Shown here in pieces: positions 11,222 through 20,116 of a stretch of 64,000 nucleotides of DNA (position 1 is the first letter of the stretch; every line of letters starts with the position of its first letter). The translations under genes and the position numbers were made by a program. The notes under the pieces were generated by a model. The model was not told the DNA's origin. It did no database searches and was given only the letters and a program-made list of their open reading frames with translations. Origin of the DNA: Streptomyces sp. NBC_00775 (GTDB lineage: Bacteria; Actinomycetota; Actinomycetes; Streptomycetales; Streptomycetaceae); the NCBI RefSeq assembly GCF_036347135.1, contig NZ_CP108938.1, positions 9,362,001 to 9,426,000 of the forward strand. Reading direction: 5' to 3'.

Positions 11222-11677
11222 TCAGCAGCGGTGCTCCATCCTGGGCGCGCCGTCCACCAGGGTGTCCAGCAGCCCGCCGAGCACCTCGCGCTGCTCGTCC
11301 GTCAATGGAGCCAGGATCTCCTCCGCGGCCGACCGGCGCGCGCCGCGCAGCTCCCGCAGCGCCCTGCGTCCGTCGTCCGTGACCTCGATGCGGATCACGC
11401 GCCGGTTGGTGGGGTCGGGGACCCGGCGCACCTTGCCGCTCGCCTCCAGGCCGTCGACCAGGGAGGTGACGGCGCGGGGCACCACTTCCAGGCGCTCGGC
11501 GAGATCGGCCATGCGGGGTGGCGAGCTGTAGTGCGCGAGGGTGCGCAGCAGCCGGGACTGGGCCGGTGTGATGCCCAGCTCGCGCTGCTCCAGATGGCGC
11601 TTCTGGATGCGGTGCACGCGGCGCGTCAGCCGCAGTAGCTGCTCGGCCAGCAGGCCGTCGGCATCGGGGGTGGTCAT
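11222..11677 (-). CDS. MarR-family transcriptional regulator
   Basis: 151 residues starting at ATG 11677. The central part contains the winged helix of MarR proteins: an RMADLAERLEVVPRAVTSLVD recognition region (about 11483-11545), then the wing with DPTNRRVIRIEVTDDGRRAL. It ends 20 bases before the dehydrogenase gene on the same strand and may be co-transcribed with it. It diverges from an ABC exporter gene, with an inverted repeat between the two starts. By analogy with MarR/efflux pairs it probably represses the exporter and itself, released by an unknown ligand. Confidence 0.85.
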   Translation of the reverse strand: MTTPDADGLLAEQLLRLTRRVHRIQKRHLEQRELGITPAQSRLLRTLAHYSSPPRMADLAERLEVVPRAVTSLVDGLEASGKVRRVPDPTNRRVIRIEVTDDGRRALRELRGARRSAAEEILAPLTDEQREVLGGLLDTLVDGAPRMEHRC

Positions 11678-11701
11678 GCGGGAACAATATCAGGATGCAG
11701 T

Positions 11702-11726
11702 TCATTGTGAGTATAGGTAACAATGA
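11702..11726. promoter_or_regulatory. Probable MarR operator between divergent genes
   Basis: Perfect inverted repeat TCATTGT (11702-11708) and ACAATGA (11720-11726) with an 11-base centre. The centre read on the minus strand includes TATACT, a good -10 sequence for the MarR gene. A repressor sitting here would block its own promoter and that of the divergent exporter. It is one of the few AT-rich spots in this neighbourhood. Confidence 0.65.
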
Positions 11727-11821
11727 GCTAAGCTCCGCCAATCGTCATTTCCTCGCTCGCCCCAGCGTCACTGGAGCGAGCGACACTTCTGTCCCTGTCA
11801 CCTCACTCCTGTAGGAGCCCA

Positions 11822-13621
11822 TTGCGTCCCGACGAACCCACCTGGACCCCGACATCTGCCGACGCGGAACAGCCGCGGCAGGTGCGCCGCATCCTGAAAC
11901 TCTTCCGCCCCTACCGGGGCCGCCTCGCGATCGTCGGCCTGCTGGTCGGCGCCGCGTCCCTCGTCTCCGTCGCCACGCCCTTCCTGCTGAGGGAGATCCT
12001 GGACGTCGCGATCCCCCAGGGCCGCACCGGCCTGCTGAGCCTGCTCGCGCTCGGCATGATCCTCAGTGCCGTCCTCACCGGCGTCTTCGGCGTGCTGCAG
12101 ACCCTCATCTCCACCACCGTCGGCCAGCGCGTCATGCACGACCTGCGCACCGCCGTCTACGGCCGGCTCCAGCGCATGTCGCTCGCCTTCTTCACCAGAA
12201 CCCGCACGGGTGAGGTCCAGTCGCGCATCGCCAACGACATCGGCGGGATGCAGGCGACCGTCACCTCCACCGCCACCTCGCTGGTCTCCAACCTGACCAG
12301 TGTGGTCGCCACCATCGTCGCGATGATCGCCCTGGACTGGCGCCTCACCGCCGTCTCGCTGCTCCTGCTGCCGGTGTTCGTGTGGATCAGCCGCCGCGTC
12401 GGCAACGAACGCAAGAAGATCACCACCCAGCGCCAGAAGCAGATGGCCGCGATGGCCGCCACGGTCACCGAGTCGCTCTCCGTCAGCGGCATCCTGCTCG
12501 GCCGCACGATGGGCCGCGCCGACTCGCTCACGAAGTCCTTCGCGGAGGAGTCCGAGAGTCTGGTCGACCTCGAAGTGAGGTCGAACATGGCGGGACGCTG
12601 GCGGATGTCCGTCATCGGCATCGTCATGGCCGCCATGCCCGCCGTCATCTACTGGACCGCGGGCATCGCCTTCCAGCTCGAGGGTTCCTCGATATCGATC
12701 GGCACGCTCGTCGCCTTCGTCTCGCTCCAGCAGGGCCTGTTCCGGCCGGCGGTCAGCCTGCTCTCGACGGGTGTCCAGATCCAGACCTCGCTCGCCCTCT
12801 TCCAGCGCATCTTCGAGTACCTCGACCTGCCCATCGACATCACCGAGCCCGAGCGCCCGGTCCACCTCGACCAGGTCAAGGGCGAGATCCGCCTCGAGGG
12901 CGTCGAGTTCCGCTACGACGACAAGAGCGGCCCGATCCTCGACGGCATCGACATCACCGTCCCCGCGGGCGGCAGCCTCGCCGTCGTCGGCCCGACCGGC
13001 TCCGGCAAGTCCACGCTCAGCTATCTGGTGCCGCGGCTGTACGACGTCACGGGCGGCCGCGTCACGCTTGACGGGGTCGACGTACGCGACCTGGACTTCG
13101 ACACGCTCGCGCGCGCGATCGGCGTCGTCTCCCAGGAGACGTACCTCTTCCACGCCTCGGTCGCCGAGAACCTGCGGTTCGCCAAGCCGGACGCCACCGA
13201 CGAGGAGCTGTACGCGGCGGCTCGGGCGGCCCAGATCCACGAGCACATCGCGTCCCTGCCCGACGGGTACGACACGGTCGTCGGCGAGCGCGGCCACCGC
13301 TTCTCCGGCGGTGAGAAGCAGCGCCTCGCCATCGCCCGTACGATCCTGCGCGACCCGCCGGTGCTCATCCTCGACGAGGCGACCAGCGCCCTGGACACCC
13401 GTACGGAGCACGCCGTCCAGGAGGCCATCGACGCCCTGTCGGCCAACCGCACCACGCTCACCATCGCGCACCGGCTGTCCACCATTCGGGGTGCCGACCA
13501 GATCGTGGTCCTCGACTCCGGTCACACCGTCGAACGCGGCACGCACGAGGAGCTGTTGGAGCAGGAAGGGCGCTACGCCGCCCTTGTCCGCCGGGACGCC
13601 CAACTGGAGCCGACAAGATGA
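11822..13621 (+). CDS. ABC exporter (fused membrane and ATPase domains)
   Basis: 599 residues, TTG start at 11822 behind a GTAGGAG ribosome binding site. The membrane domain occupies about residues 30-320. The ATPase domain has all motifs intact: Walker A GPTGSGKST (about 389), Q-loop SQETYLF, signature FSGGEKQRL (about 493), Walker B LILDEAT (about 516) and the IAHRLSTI switch His. As no partner gene lies next to it, a homodimer is likely. The divergent MarR regulator with an operator in between suggests inducible export of a toxic compound. The substrate is unknown. Confidence 0.85.
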   Translation: MRPDEPTWTPTSADAEQPRQVRRILKLFRPYRGRLAIVGLLVGAASLVSVATPFLLREILDVAIPQGRTGLLSLLALGMILSAVLTGVFGVLQTLISTTVGQRVMHDLRTAVYGRLQRMSLAFFTRTRTGEVQSRIANDIGGMQATVTSTATSLVSNLTSVVATIVAMIALDWRLTAVSLLLLPVFVWISRRVGNERKKITTQRQKQMAAMAATVTESLSVSGILLGRTMGRADSLTKSFAEESESLVDLEVRSNMAGRWRMSVIGIVMAAMPAVIYWTAGIAFQLEGSSISIGTLVAFVSLQQGLFRPAVSLLSTGVQIQTSLALFQRIFEYLDLPIDITEPERPVHLDQVKGEIRLEGVEFRYDDKSGPILDGIDITVPAGGSLAVVGPTGSGKSTLSYLVPRLYDVTGGRVTLDGVDVRDLDFDTLARAIGVVSQETYLFHASVAENLRFAKPDATDEELYAAARAAQIHEHIASLPDGYDTVVGERGHRFSGGEKQRLAIARTILRDPPVLILDEATSALDTRTEHAVQEAIDALSANRTTLTIAHRLSTIRGADQIVVLDSGHTVERGTHEELLEQEGRYAALVRRDAQLEPTR

Positions 13622-13664
13622 CGATATGCCGGGTTTGGTGGCATTAGCGGGTTAACGTGCCCGC

Positions 13665-14591
13665 ATGCAGATGAACACTCCGCCACGGAGCACGATTCGA
13701 CTGACGCGACGGGGCCGGGTCGCCCTCATCACGACCGGAGCCGTCGTGGCGGCCACCGCCGTGGCGGTGCCGCTGCTGACGATGGGAGGCGGCGAGGTCG
13801 CGCAGCCGACGTCCCTCGTCATCCCGGAGGGCTGGCGCTCCGGCCAGGTCTACGAGGCCGTCGACAAGGCCCTCCGGTTGCCCGCGGGCACCACCAAGAA
13901 GTCCCTCGGGAAGGCCAACCTGAAGCTGCCGAACGACGCCGAGGGCAACCCCGAGGGGTACCTCTTCCCGGCGACGTATCCGCTCGACAAGAAGGCGACT
14001 CCGGAGTCGCTGCTGTCGTACATGGTCAACACCGCGAACCTGAAGTTCAACGGGACCCCGGTCGCCGCCGGGGCGCAGCGCAACGCGATGAACGTCTATC
14101 AGGCGGTCACCATCGCGAGCATCGTCCAGTCCGAGGCGGCGACCAAGGCGGACATGGGCAAGGTGGCCCGGGTCATCTTCAACCGCCTGGAGCGGGGCAT
14201 GCCGCTGCAGATGGACTCCACCATCAACTACGCGCTGAACCGCTCCACCCTGAACACCAGCCAGAGCGACACGAGGATCAACAGCCCCTACAACTCGTAT
14301 CAGCGGATGGGTCTGCCGCCCACGCCGATCGCCAACCCCGGCGAAGAGGCGATGCGCGCCGCGATCACGCCGACCCCGGGCGACTGGCTGTACTTCGTGA
14401 CGGTCAAGCCGGGCGACACCCGCTTCACGGCCAGCTACGAGGAACACCAGCGGAACGTCGCCGAGTTCAACCAGATCCGCAGCAGCGCGTCTCCCGCCGC
14501 CCCTGTCACCGGCACTGCCACCGCCTCCACAGCCTCCACCGCTCCCACTGCCTCGACTGCCTCCACCGCTTCCGTCACCGCCCCTCGCTGA
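13665..14591 (+). CDS. MltG/YceG-like endolytic transglycosylase-family protein
   Basis: 308 residues. One membrane segment near residues 22-42 anchors it, with the rest outside. A short N-terminal LysM-like part leads into the YceG core, where IASIVQSEAA holds the catalytic Glu (about 157), followed by VIFNRLERGMPLQMDSTINYA and the SPYNSYQRMGLPPTPIANPG signature. MltG enzymes cut nascent glycan strands and so set peptidoglycan chain length. This copy is shorter than the usual MltG and has an Ala-Ser-Thr repeat tail (TASTAST...). It is probably a paralogue of the housekeeping gene. It ends only 16 bases from the convergent flavoprotein gene. Confidence 0.78.
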   Translation: MQMNTPPRSTIRLTRRGRVALITTGAVVAATAVAVPLLTMGGGEVAQPTSLVIPEGWRSGQVYEAVDKALRLPAGTTKKSLGKANLKLPNDAEGNPEGYLFPATYPLDKKATPESLLSYMVNTANLKFNGTPVAAGAQRNAMNVYQAVTIASIVQSEAATKADMGKVARVIFNRLERGMPLQMDSTINYALNRSTLNTSQSDTRINSPYNSYQRMGLPPTPIANPGEEAMRAAITPTPGDWLYFVTVKPGDTRFTASYEEHQRNVAEFNQIRSSASPAAPVTGTATASTASTAPTASTASTASVTAPR

Positions 14592-14607
14592 GCCGGCGTA
14601 CCGGACA

Positions 14608-15696
14608 TCACGCGGCGGTCGGCACCCCCGCCAGCAGCCGCCTGATGTCCCGTACCGCCGCGCGTCCGGCCCGGTTGGCGCCGATGGTGCTGGCCGAGGG
14701 GCCGTACCCGACCAGATGGATGCGCGGATCGGCGACCGCGCGCGTCGCCTCGACGCGGATGCCGCCGCCCGGTTCGCGCAGCCGCAGAGGTGCCAGATGG
14801 TCGATGGCGGCCCGGAAGCCGGTCGCCCACAGGATGACATCGGCGTCCACGTGACGGCCGTCGTTCCATTCGACGCCGTCGGGCGCGATCCGGTCGAACA
14901 TCGGCTGCCGGTCCAGCACGCCGTCGGCCAGTGCCTGCCGGATCGCGTCGTTCAAGGGCAGCCCGGTGACCGAGACGACACTCTTGGGCGGCAGCCCCTG
15001 ACGGACCCGCTCCTCGACGAGCGCGACAGCGGCCCGGCCGAATTCCTCGGTGAAGGGACCCTCACGGAAGACGGGCGGACGCCGCGTCACCCACGTGGTC
15101 CCGGCGGCGTACGGGGCGATCTCCATCAGATGCTGGGTGCCGGACGCGCCGCCGCCCACGACGACCACCCGCTGTCCGGCGAAAGCTTCGGGACCGGGGT
15201 ACTGCGCGGTGTGCAACTGCCGCCCCCGGAAGGTCTCCTGGCCCGGATAGCGCGGCCAGAACGGCCTGTCCCAGGTGCCCGTCGCGTTGATCAGCGCCCG
15301 CGCCGACCACGTACCGTCGTCCGTCTCGACGAGCAGCCGCCCGCCCTCGCCCTCGCGTACGGCCTTCACCTCGACCGGCCGCCGCACCCGCAGGTCGAAG
15401 GTGCGCTCGTAGGTGTCGAAGTACTCCGCGATGACCTCGGAGGACGGGCGCGCCGGGTCCGCGTCCGTCAGTTCCATGCCGGGCAGGGAGTGCATCCCGT
15501 GCACTTTGCCGTACGTCAGCGAGGGCCAGCGGAACTGCCAGGCGCCGCCGGGACGCGGCGCGTGGTCGAGCACCACGAAGTCCCGCTCGGGCTCGAAACC
15601 GCCCCGCCGCAGGTGAAAGGCGCTGGACAGGCCGGCCTGTCCAGCGCCTATGACGACGACGTCGACTTCGCGCGCTCGTACCCCGGTGTTGTTCAC
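14608..15696 (-). CDS. FAD-dependent NAD(P)-binding oxidoreductase (flavin monooxygenase-like)
   Basis: 362 residues from GTG 15696 (VNNTGVRAREVDVVVIGAGQAG). It has two Rossmann nucleotide sites: VIGAGQAGLSSAFHL for FAD close to the N-terminus, and VVVGGGASGTQHL for NAD(P)H in the middle. A late ATG motif (LWATGFR) is typical of flavin monooxygenase-type enzymes. No substrate can be named. A longer in-frame ORF runs upstream, but that extension lacks similarity to the family. No clear ribosome binding site precedes the GTG. The gene lies next to the sulfonate operon on the same strand, 95 bases downstream of it. Confidence 0.75.
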   Translation of the reverse strand: MNNTGVRAREVDVVVIGAGQAGLSSAFHLRRGGFEPERDFVVLDHAPRPGGAWQFRWPSLTYGKVHGMHSLPGMELTDADPARPSSEVIAEYFDTYERTFDLRVRRPVEVKAVREGEGGRLLVETDDGTWSARALINATGTWDRPFWPRYPGQETFRGRQLHTAQYPGPEAFAGQRVVVVGGGASGTQHLMEIAPYAAGTTWVTRRPPVFREGPFTEEFGRAAVALVEERVRQGLPPKSVVSVTGLPLNDAIRQALADGVLDRQPMFDRIAPDGVEWNDGRHVDADVILWATGFRAAIDHLAPLRLREPGGGIRVEATRAVADPRIHLVGYGPSASTIGANRAGRAAVRDIRRLLAGVPTAA

Positions 15697-15790
15697 GCAT
15701 CTACTAACCGGACCGGGGTCCGGGATCTTCCCGGAGGATGTCCGCCGGTGAGCCGTTTCGACGAGTGATGAGTCACCCGACGCGTCTCCG

Positions 15791-16948
15791 TCAGCGGCCA
15801 CTCGCGACGAGCAGGGGCGCGCCACCTCCCACGGCCGCCGCGCGGGGCAGCAGCCCCCGCGCCGCCAGATCCGGAATCACTCCCTCCCCGAACCAGTACG
15901 CCTCCTCCAGATGCGGATACCCGGAGAGCACGAAGTGCTCGACGCCCAGCGCGTGGTAGTCCTCGATCCGGTCGGCGACCTCGGCATGGCTGCCCACGAG
16001 GGCGGTGCCCGCGCCACCGCGCACGAGCCCCACACCCGCCCACAGGTTCGGAGAGATCTCCAGCCGGTCGCGGGAGCCGCCGTGCAGCGCCAGCATGCGC
16101 TGCTGGCCCACTGACTCGCTGCGTCCGAGCGCCGACTGCGCGGCCGCGATCGTGTCGGCGTCGAGGTCGTCGAGCAGCCGGTTCGCCGTCGACCAGGCCT
16201 CGGCCGACGAATCGCGGGAGATGGTGTGCAGCCGGACACCGAAGCGAACCGTGCGCCCCTCACGGTCGGCGAGCGAGCGAATCCAGTCGATCTTCTCCTT
16301 GACCTGGGCCGGAGGCTCGCCCCACGTCAGATAGACGTTCGCGTGCCGGGCCGCGACCGGCCCCGCGGCCGCCGACGAACCGCCGAAGAAGATCTCCGGC
16401 AGCGGATCGGGCGGCAGCGCCGTCAGCCCGCCCTCGACCTGGTAATGGGCGCCTTCGAAGTCGTACGGCTGCCCGCTCCACACCCCGCGTACGACCGACA
16501 GGAACTCATCCGTACGCGCGTACCGCTGATCGTGTCCGAGATGGTCGCCGAAGCGCCGCTGTTCCGCCGAGTCGCCGCCGGTGACGACGTTCAGGAGCAG
16601 TCGGCCGCGCGTGATGCGCTGGTACGTCGCCGCCATCTGTGCCGCGAGCGTCGGCGAGATGACGCCCGGCCGGAACGCCACCAGGAACTTCAGCCGCTCG
16701 GTGTGCTGGGCCAGCGCCACCGTGGTCAGCCAGGCGTCCTCGCACCAGGTGCCGGTCGGAGTGAGCACCGCCTCGAAGCCCAACTGCTCGGCGGCCTTGG
16801 CGATCTGGGCCAGATACTCGATGTCGGGCGCGCGGACCCCGCTGACCGGCCGGGCGCGGTCGATGTCGTTCGAGGCGTACGCGTGCCGGTCGACGAGGGT
16901 ACGGCCGTCGCCGCCGGTCGGCAGGAACCAGTGGAGATGGACGGTCAT
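15791..16948 (-). CDS. ssuD: FMNH2-dependent alkanesulfonate monooxygenase
   Basis: 385 residues, last gene of the ssuCBAD operon, ATG at 16948 overlapping the ssuA stop by four bases. It is a bacterial luciferase-fold monooxygenase. MTVHLHWFLPTGGDGR at the start and FLVAFRPGVISPTLAAQMAAT, RLLLNVVTGGD and EIFFGGSSAAA motifs match SsuD. The enzyme uses reduced FMN and oxygen to split alkanesulfonates into aldehyde and sulfite, supplying sulfur when sulfate is scarce. No ssuE flavin reductase lies in the operon, so the FMNH2 must come from elsewhere. Confidence 0.88.
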   Translation of the reverse strand: MTVHLHWFLPTGGDGRTLVDRHAYASNDIDRARPVSGVRAPDIEYLAQIAKAAEQLGFEAVLTPTGTWCEDAWLTTVALAQHTERLKFLVAFRPGVISPTLAAQMAATYQRITRGRLLLNVVTGGDSAEQRRFGDHLGHDQRYARTDEFLSVVRGVWSGQPYDFEGAHYQVEGGLTALPPDPLPEIFFGGSSAAAGPVAARHANVYLTWGEPPAQVKEKIDWIRSLADREGRTVRFGVRLHTISRDSSAEAWSTANRLLDDLDADTIAAAQSALGRSESVGQQRMLALHGGSRDRLEISPNLWAGVGLVRGGAGTALVGSHAEVADRIEDYHALGVEHFVLSGYPHLEEAYWFGEGVIPDLAARGLLPRAAAVGGGAPLLVASGR

Positions 16949-17979
16949 GAGGATTCCTTGAAGACGCGGGGCGTGGTCGTGGACGGCGGCAGACTGCCGT
17001 TGAACCGGGTGTCCACGAAGTCGGCGAAGTCGACCTTGCCGGGGATGAGCTTCAGGCCGGTGAAGGTGTCCGCGATCGCCTGCTCGGAGGCGATGAGCGG
17101 CTTGTCGACGGCGACCGCGATACGGCTGGCGTTGGTCCGCTTCACCGAGGCCAGCGCCACCTCGTACGGCAGCCCGGTGTCCTTCGCCCACACCTTGGCC
17201 CACGCCTCCGGGTGGTCGTAGACCCAGTCCTGGGCCCGCCGCAGCCGCTCCAGATAGTCCTTGACGGCCGCGGCCTTCTTCGTGTCCTTCAGCGCGCCCG
17301 GCGCCGCCACCTGGAAGTTGAGCCCGTTGACCACGCCGTCGCCGTCCGTCAGGATCCGGCCCTGCTTGGCCCCCAGCACCTGCGAGGTGTACGGGTCCCA
17401 CACCGCCCACGCGTCGACCTTTCCGCTGGTGAACGCGGCCAGCGCGTCGGCGGGCTGGAGATACTTCACCTTGACGTCGCTCAGCGTGAGCCCGGCCTCC
17501 TTGAGCGAGGCGATCAGCTGATAGTGCGCGGACGAACCCTGCGCCACGGCGACGGACTTGCCCTTGAGCTCCTCGGGCTTCTTCAGCGACGAGTTCTTCG
17601 GTACGAGGATGGCCTCGCCCTTGGACGTGCCGTGCCAGGCGGCCACCACGGTGATCTTGGAGTTGGCGCCGGCCGCGAAGACGGGAGGGGTGTTGCCGAC
17701 GCCGCCGATGTCGACGGCCTTGGCGTTGACGGCCTCCAAGAGTGGCGGGCCGGACGTGAACGTCGACCACTTGATCTTGTAGTCGAGGTTCTTGAGCTCT
17801 CCGGCGGCCCGCAGCACCGCCTCCGAACCACCCTTCTGGTCACCGACGTTGAGCGTGAGGGACCCCTTGCCGTCGGTCCCGGCACCCGCGGCGGTGTCGG
17901 CCGCCGAGTTCCCGCCGCAGGCGGCGAGCAGCAGGGCCAGGGGAAGGAGCAGGGCGGCGGGGGCGAGGCGTCGTCGCAT
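16945..17979 (-). CDS. ssuA: Aliphatic sulfonate ABC transporter, substrate-binding lipoprotein
   Basis: 344 residues from ATG 17979. The signal peptide MRRRLAPAALLLPLALLLAAC ends in a lipobox with Cys21, so it is a lipid-anchored binding protein on the outer face of the membrane. The mature part follows the SsuA/NMT1 pattern: VGDQKGGSEAVLRAAGEL, DIGGVGNTPPVFAAGA and AWAVWDPYTS. It captures alkanesulfonates for SsuBC. A 100-base gap separates it from ssuB upstream; it overlaps ssuD downstream. Confidence 0.87.
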   Translation of the reverse strand: MRRRLAPAALLLPLALLLAACGGNSAADTAAGAGTDGKGSLTLNVGDQKGGSEAVLRAAGELKNLDYKIKWSTFTSGPPLLEAVNAKAVDIGGVGNTPPVFAAGANSKITVVAAWHGTSKGEAILVPKNSSLKKPEELKGKSVAVAQGSSAHYQLIASLKEAGLTLSDVKVKYLQPADALAAFTSGKVDAWAVWDPYTSQVLGAKQGRILTDGDGVVNGLNFQVAAPGALKDTKKAAAVKDYLERLRRAQDWVYDHPEAWAKVWAKDTGLPYEVALASVKRTNASRIAVAVDKPLIASEQAIADTFTGLKLIPGKVDFADFVDTRFNGSLPPSTTTPRVFKESS

Positions 17980-18079
17980 GGTGGTTCCGTTCGTTGGGCT
18001 GAACCGAGGGAGTGATTCAGCGGGGTCGAACTCGGGGATGTTCGGCCGGGGTTGAACTGAGGCTTTGGGGCGGGGGAGT

Positions 18080-18835
18080 TCAGGCGGCCTCGGCGGCGGT
18101 GTCGACGCCGAGCCGTTCCAGCAGTGCGGCGCGCAGTGCGGCGAACCGGGGGGCGGCGATGTCACGCGGGCGGTCCAGCTCGACCTCCGTCTCGTACGCG
18201 ATGACGCCGTCGTCCATCACGAGGACGCGGTCGGCGAGCAGTACCGCCTCCTCGACGTCGTGGGTGACCAACAGGACGGCGCAGCCCCGGCGTTGCCAGA
18301 GTTCGCCGACGAGTCGCTGTGCCTTGATCCGGGTCAGCGCGTCCAGCGCGCCGAACGGCTCGTCGAGCAGCAGCAGATCGGGCTCGCGGACCAACGCGCG
18401 GGCCAGCGAGGCACGTTGGGCCTCACCGCCGGAGAGCGTCTTGGGCCAGGCGCCCGAGCGGTGGCTGAGACCGACCTCGGTCAACGCCTGTTCGGCGACG
18501 GCACGTCCGGGCTTGCCGGGCAGACCGAGCAGCACGTTGCGCCACACCTTCTTCCACGGCATCAGCCGGGGTGCCTGGAACGCGACGGCCTTGCGCCGCG
18601 GGACGAGGACGGTGCCCTCGATGTCTCGGTCCAGCCCGGCGAGGATCCGCAGGAGCGTGGACTTGCCGCAGCCGCTGCGGCCGAGCAGGGCCACGAACTC
18701 GCCCGGCCTGACGTCAAGTTGGAGGTCGTCGATGACGGCGCGGCCGTCGAAGGAGCGGGTCAGCCCCGCCACGCGTACGGCCGCGGCGGGGGCCTTCCGG
18801 GCGGTGGTCACCGGCCCGTGAACGTCGGTCGCCAT
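18080..18835 (-). CDS. ssuB: Aliphatic sulfonate ABC transporter, ATP-binding protein
   Basis: 251 residues. Walker A GRSGCGKST at 52-60, Q-loop FQAPRLMPW, signature LSGGEAQR at 134, Walker B LLLLDEP at 154 and the switch His in VTHDVEEA are all present. The family pattern is that of the nitrate/sulfonate/taurine importer ATPases. The start overlaps the end of ssuC by 28 bases. It energises sulfonate import through SsuC. Confidence 0.87.
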   Translation of the reverse strand: MATDVHGPVTTARKAPAAAVRVAGLTRSFDGRAVIDDLQLDVRPGEFVALLGRSGCGKSTLLRILAGLDRDIEGTVLVPRRKAVAFQAPRLMPWKKVWRNVLLGLPGKPGRAVAEQALTEVGLSHRSGAWPKTLSGGEAQRASLARALVREPDLLLLDEPFGALDALTRIKAQRLVGELWQRRGCAVLLVTHDVEEAVLLADRVLVMDDGVIAYETEVELDRPRDIAAPRFAALRAALLERLGVDTAAEAA

Positions 18836-19695
18836 TGCAGCAGCAGCCTTTCGAGGGTGCGGACGACGAAGTCGGCGAGCAGGCCGAGGAAGGCGTAGAC
18901 GATCAGGCAGACGACGATCACGTCGGTCCGCAGGAAGTCCCGCGCCTGGACCATGAGGAAGCCGATCCCGGCGTCAGCGTTGATCTGCTCGGCGAAGACG
19001 AGCGCGAGCCAGGCGATGCCGAGGGAGTAGCGCAGCCCGGTCAACGCCCCGGGCAGCGCGCCCGGCAGCACGACATGCCGGACGAGCCCCCATCGCGAGA
19101 GTCCCAGCGACTCCCCGGCCTCGATCAGCTGGGAATCGACGCCGCGGATGCCGGCGTACACATTCAGATAGAGCGGGAAGGACACGCCGAGCGTGATGAT
19201 CGCGATCTTCGGGGCCTCGCCGATGCCGAACCAGATGATGAACAGCGGGATCAGCCCGACGAACGGCACGGTTCGCAGCATCTGGACGCTCGCGTCCACG
19301 AGGTCCTCACCGATGCGGAACAGCCCTGATATCAGGGCGAGTCCGGTACCGACGACGGTGCCGAGCAGCAGGCCGACCGCGACGCGCTGCAACGAGACGC
19401 CCATCGCGTTCGGCAGCGCCCCGTCCGCGATCAGATCACTGCCGACCCTCGCGATGGTGCCCGGCGAGGCAAGGACATCGGAGGCCAAAACTCCCGTAGC
19501 GCTGAGGAGTTGCCACAGAGCGAGCAGCAGGACGGGGCCGGAGGTCCGGCGCAGCCAACGGGGGACCCGGGTGCGGCGCGTGGAGGCGGGGACGATGGGT
19601 TCGAGGTCGGGCGACGCCTGCGAGGGCTCGCCGTCCTTGAATATATCGGAAATATCGGGCTCGGACGAGCCGGGCGGGGCATGGCTGATGCTCAT
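18808..19695 (-). CDS. ssuC: Aliphatic sulfonate ABC transporter, permease
   Basis: 295 residues, first structural gene of the operon. I start at ATG 19695 (MSISHAPPGSS), behind GGAG, although an in-frame ATG 60 bases upstream exists. After an unusually long polar N-terminus of about 60 residues come roughly six membrane segments. The EAA loop that contacts the ATPase reads EAGESLGLSRWGLVRHVVLPGALPG-like (residues about 188-212). It forms the channel of the importer with SsuA and SsuB. Expression should depend on the leader peptide about 150 bases upstream. Confidence 0.86.
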   Translation of the reverse strand: MSISHAPPGSSEPDISDIFKDGEPSQASPDLEPIVPASTRRTRVPRWLRRTSGPVLLLALWQLLSATGVLASDVLASPGTIARVGSDLIADGALPNAMGVSLQRVAVGLLLGTVVGTGLALISGLFRIGEDLVDASVQMLRTVPFVGLIPLFIIWFGIGEAPKIAIITLGVSFPLYLNVYAGIRGVDSQLIEAGESLGLSRWGLVRHVVLPGALPGALTGLRYSLGIAWLALVFAEQINADAGIGFLMVQARDFLRTDVIVVCLIVYAFLGLLADFVVRTLERLLLQWRPTFTGR

Positions 19696-19844
19696 GAGTG
19701 CTCCACGGGGAGGAGAGCGACCGGAGAGGGGTACGCCATGGCGCCGCCGCGTCATGAACTCAGCGTGGGATCACATGAGATCGGACGCGCGGGTGGGCGG
19801 AGCGCAGGCGAGGAGAAAAGGAGGAAAGCGAGGGTGGAAGGGCG

Positions 19845-19913
19845 TCAGCAGCCGCGGCGACACGCGGCGGAGGCCACCCGCAGCAGGTCGATGTGACCGC
19901 GCGTGGTGAGCAT
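19845..19913 (-). CDS. 22-residue Cys-containing leader peptide upstream of ssuCBAD
   Basis: A very short ORF: ATG at 19913, TGA at 19845-19847. Its core HIDLLRVASAAC followed by RRGC matches the small leader peptides I know upstream of sulfur and cysteine genes in Streptomyces (SRxHIDLxRVxSAxC pattern). It lies in the 5' leader of ssuC, 150 bases before that start, and ends in two cysteine codons within its last five. In such leaders, ribosomes slow at Cys codons when charged tRNA-Cys is short, and this changes expression of the operon. No good ribosome binding site precedes the ATG, and the predicted transcript start is only about 16 bases upstream. Confidence 0.72.
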   Translation of the reverse strand: MLTTRGHIDLLRVASAACRRGC

Positions 19914-19935
19914 GGCTGAACGCAACATGCGGCAG

Positions 19936-19965
19936 AAGCTAGCCAGCTGGTGCGCGTACGGTCAA
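19936..19965 (-). promoter_or_regulatory. Predicted promoter of the ssu leader-operon transcript
   Basis: Read on the minus strand: TTGACC (19965-19960), an 18-base spacer, then TAGCTT (19941-19936). Both boxes match the vegetative HrdB consensus well (TTGACn, TAgnnT). Transcription would start around 19929, giving a short untranslated stretch before the leader peptide ATG at 19913. Most of the 420 bases between ssuC and the YjbQ gene is leader region; the rest shows nothing further. Confidence 0.55.
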
Positions 19966-20116
19966 TGGTGTCTCGCGGACTGGACCTTTCGTATCACGGT
20001 ACGGGCGGGGCGGTCGGGGTGCGGATCCCGAAGCATGTGCCGTCGATCGGGCGTGACCCCCGATGTGCGGGCCGTCGATCGGGCGTGGAACCCCACGTAT
20101 GGGCGAGGATTGGGGC

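Noticed and set aside
15697..15825. Longer N-terminus for the flavoprotein at 14608-15696
   Set aside because: The extra 43 residues are polar and lack similarity to the family, whose FAD site sits close to the N-terminus.
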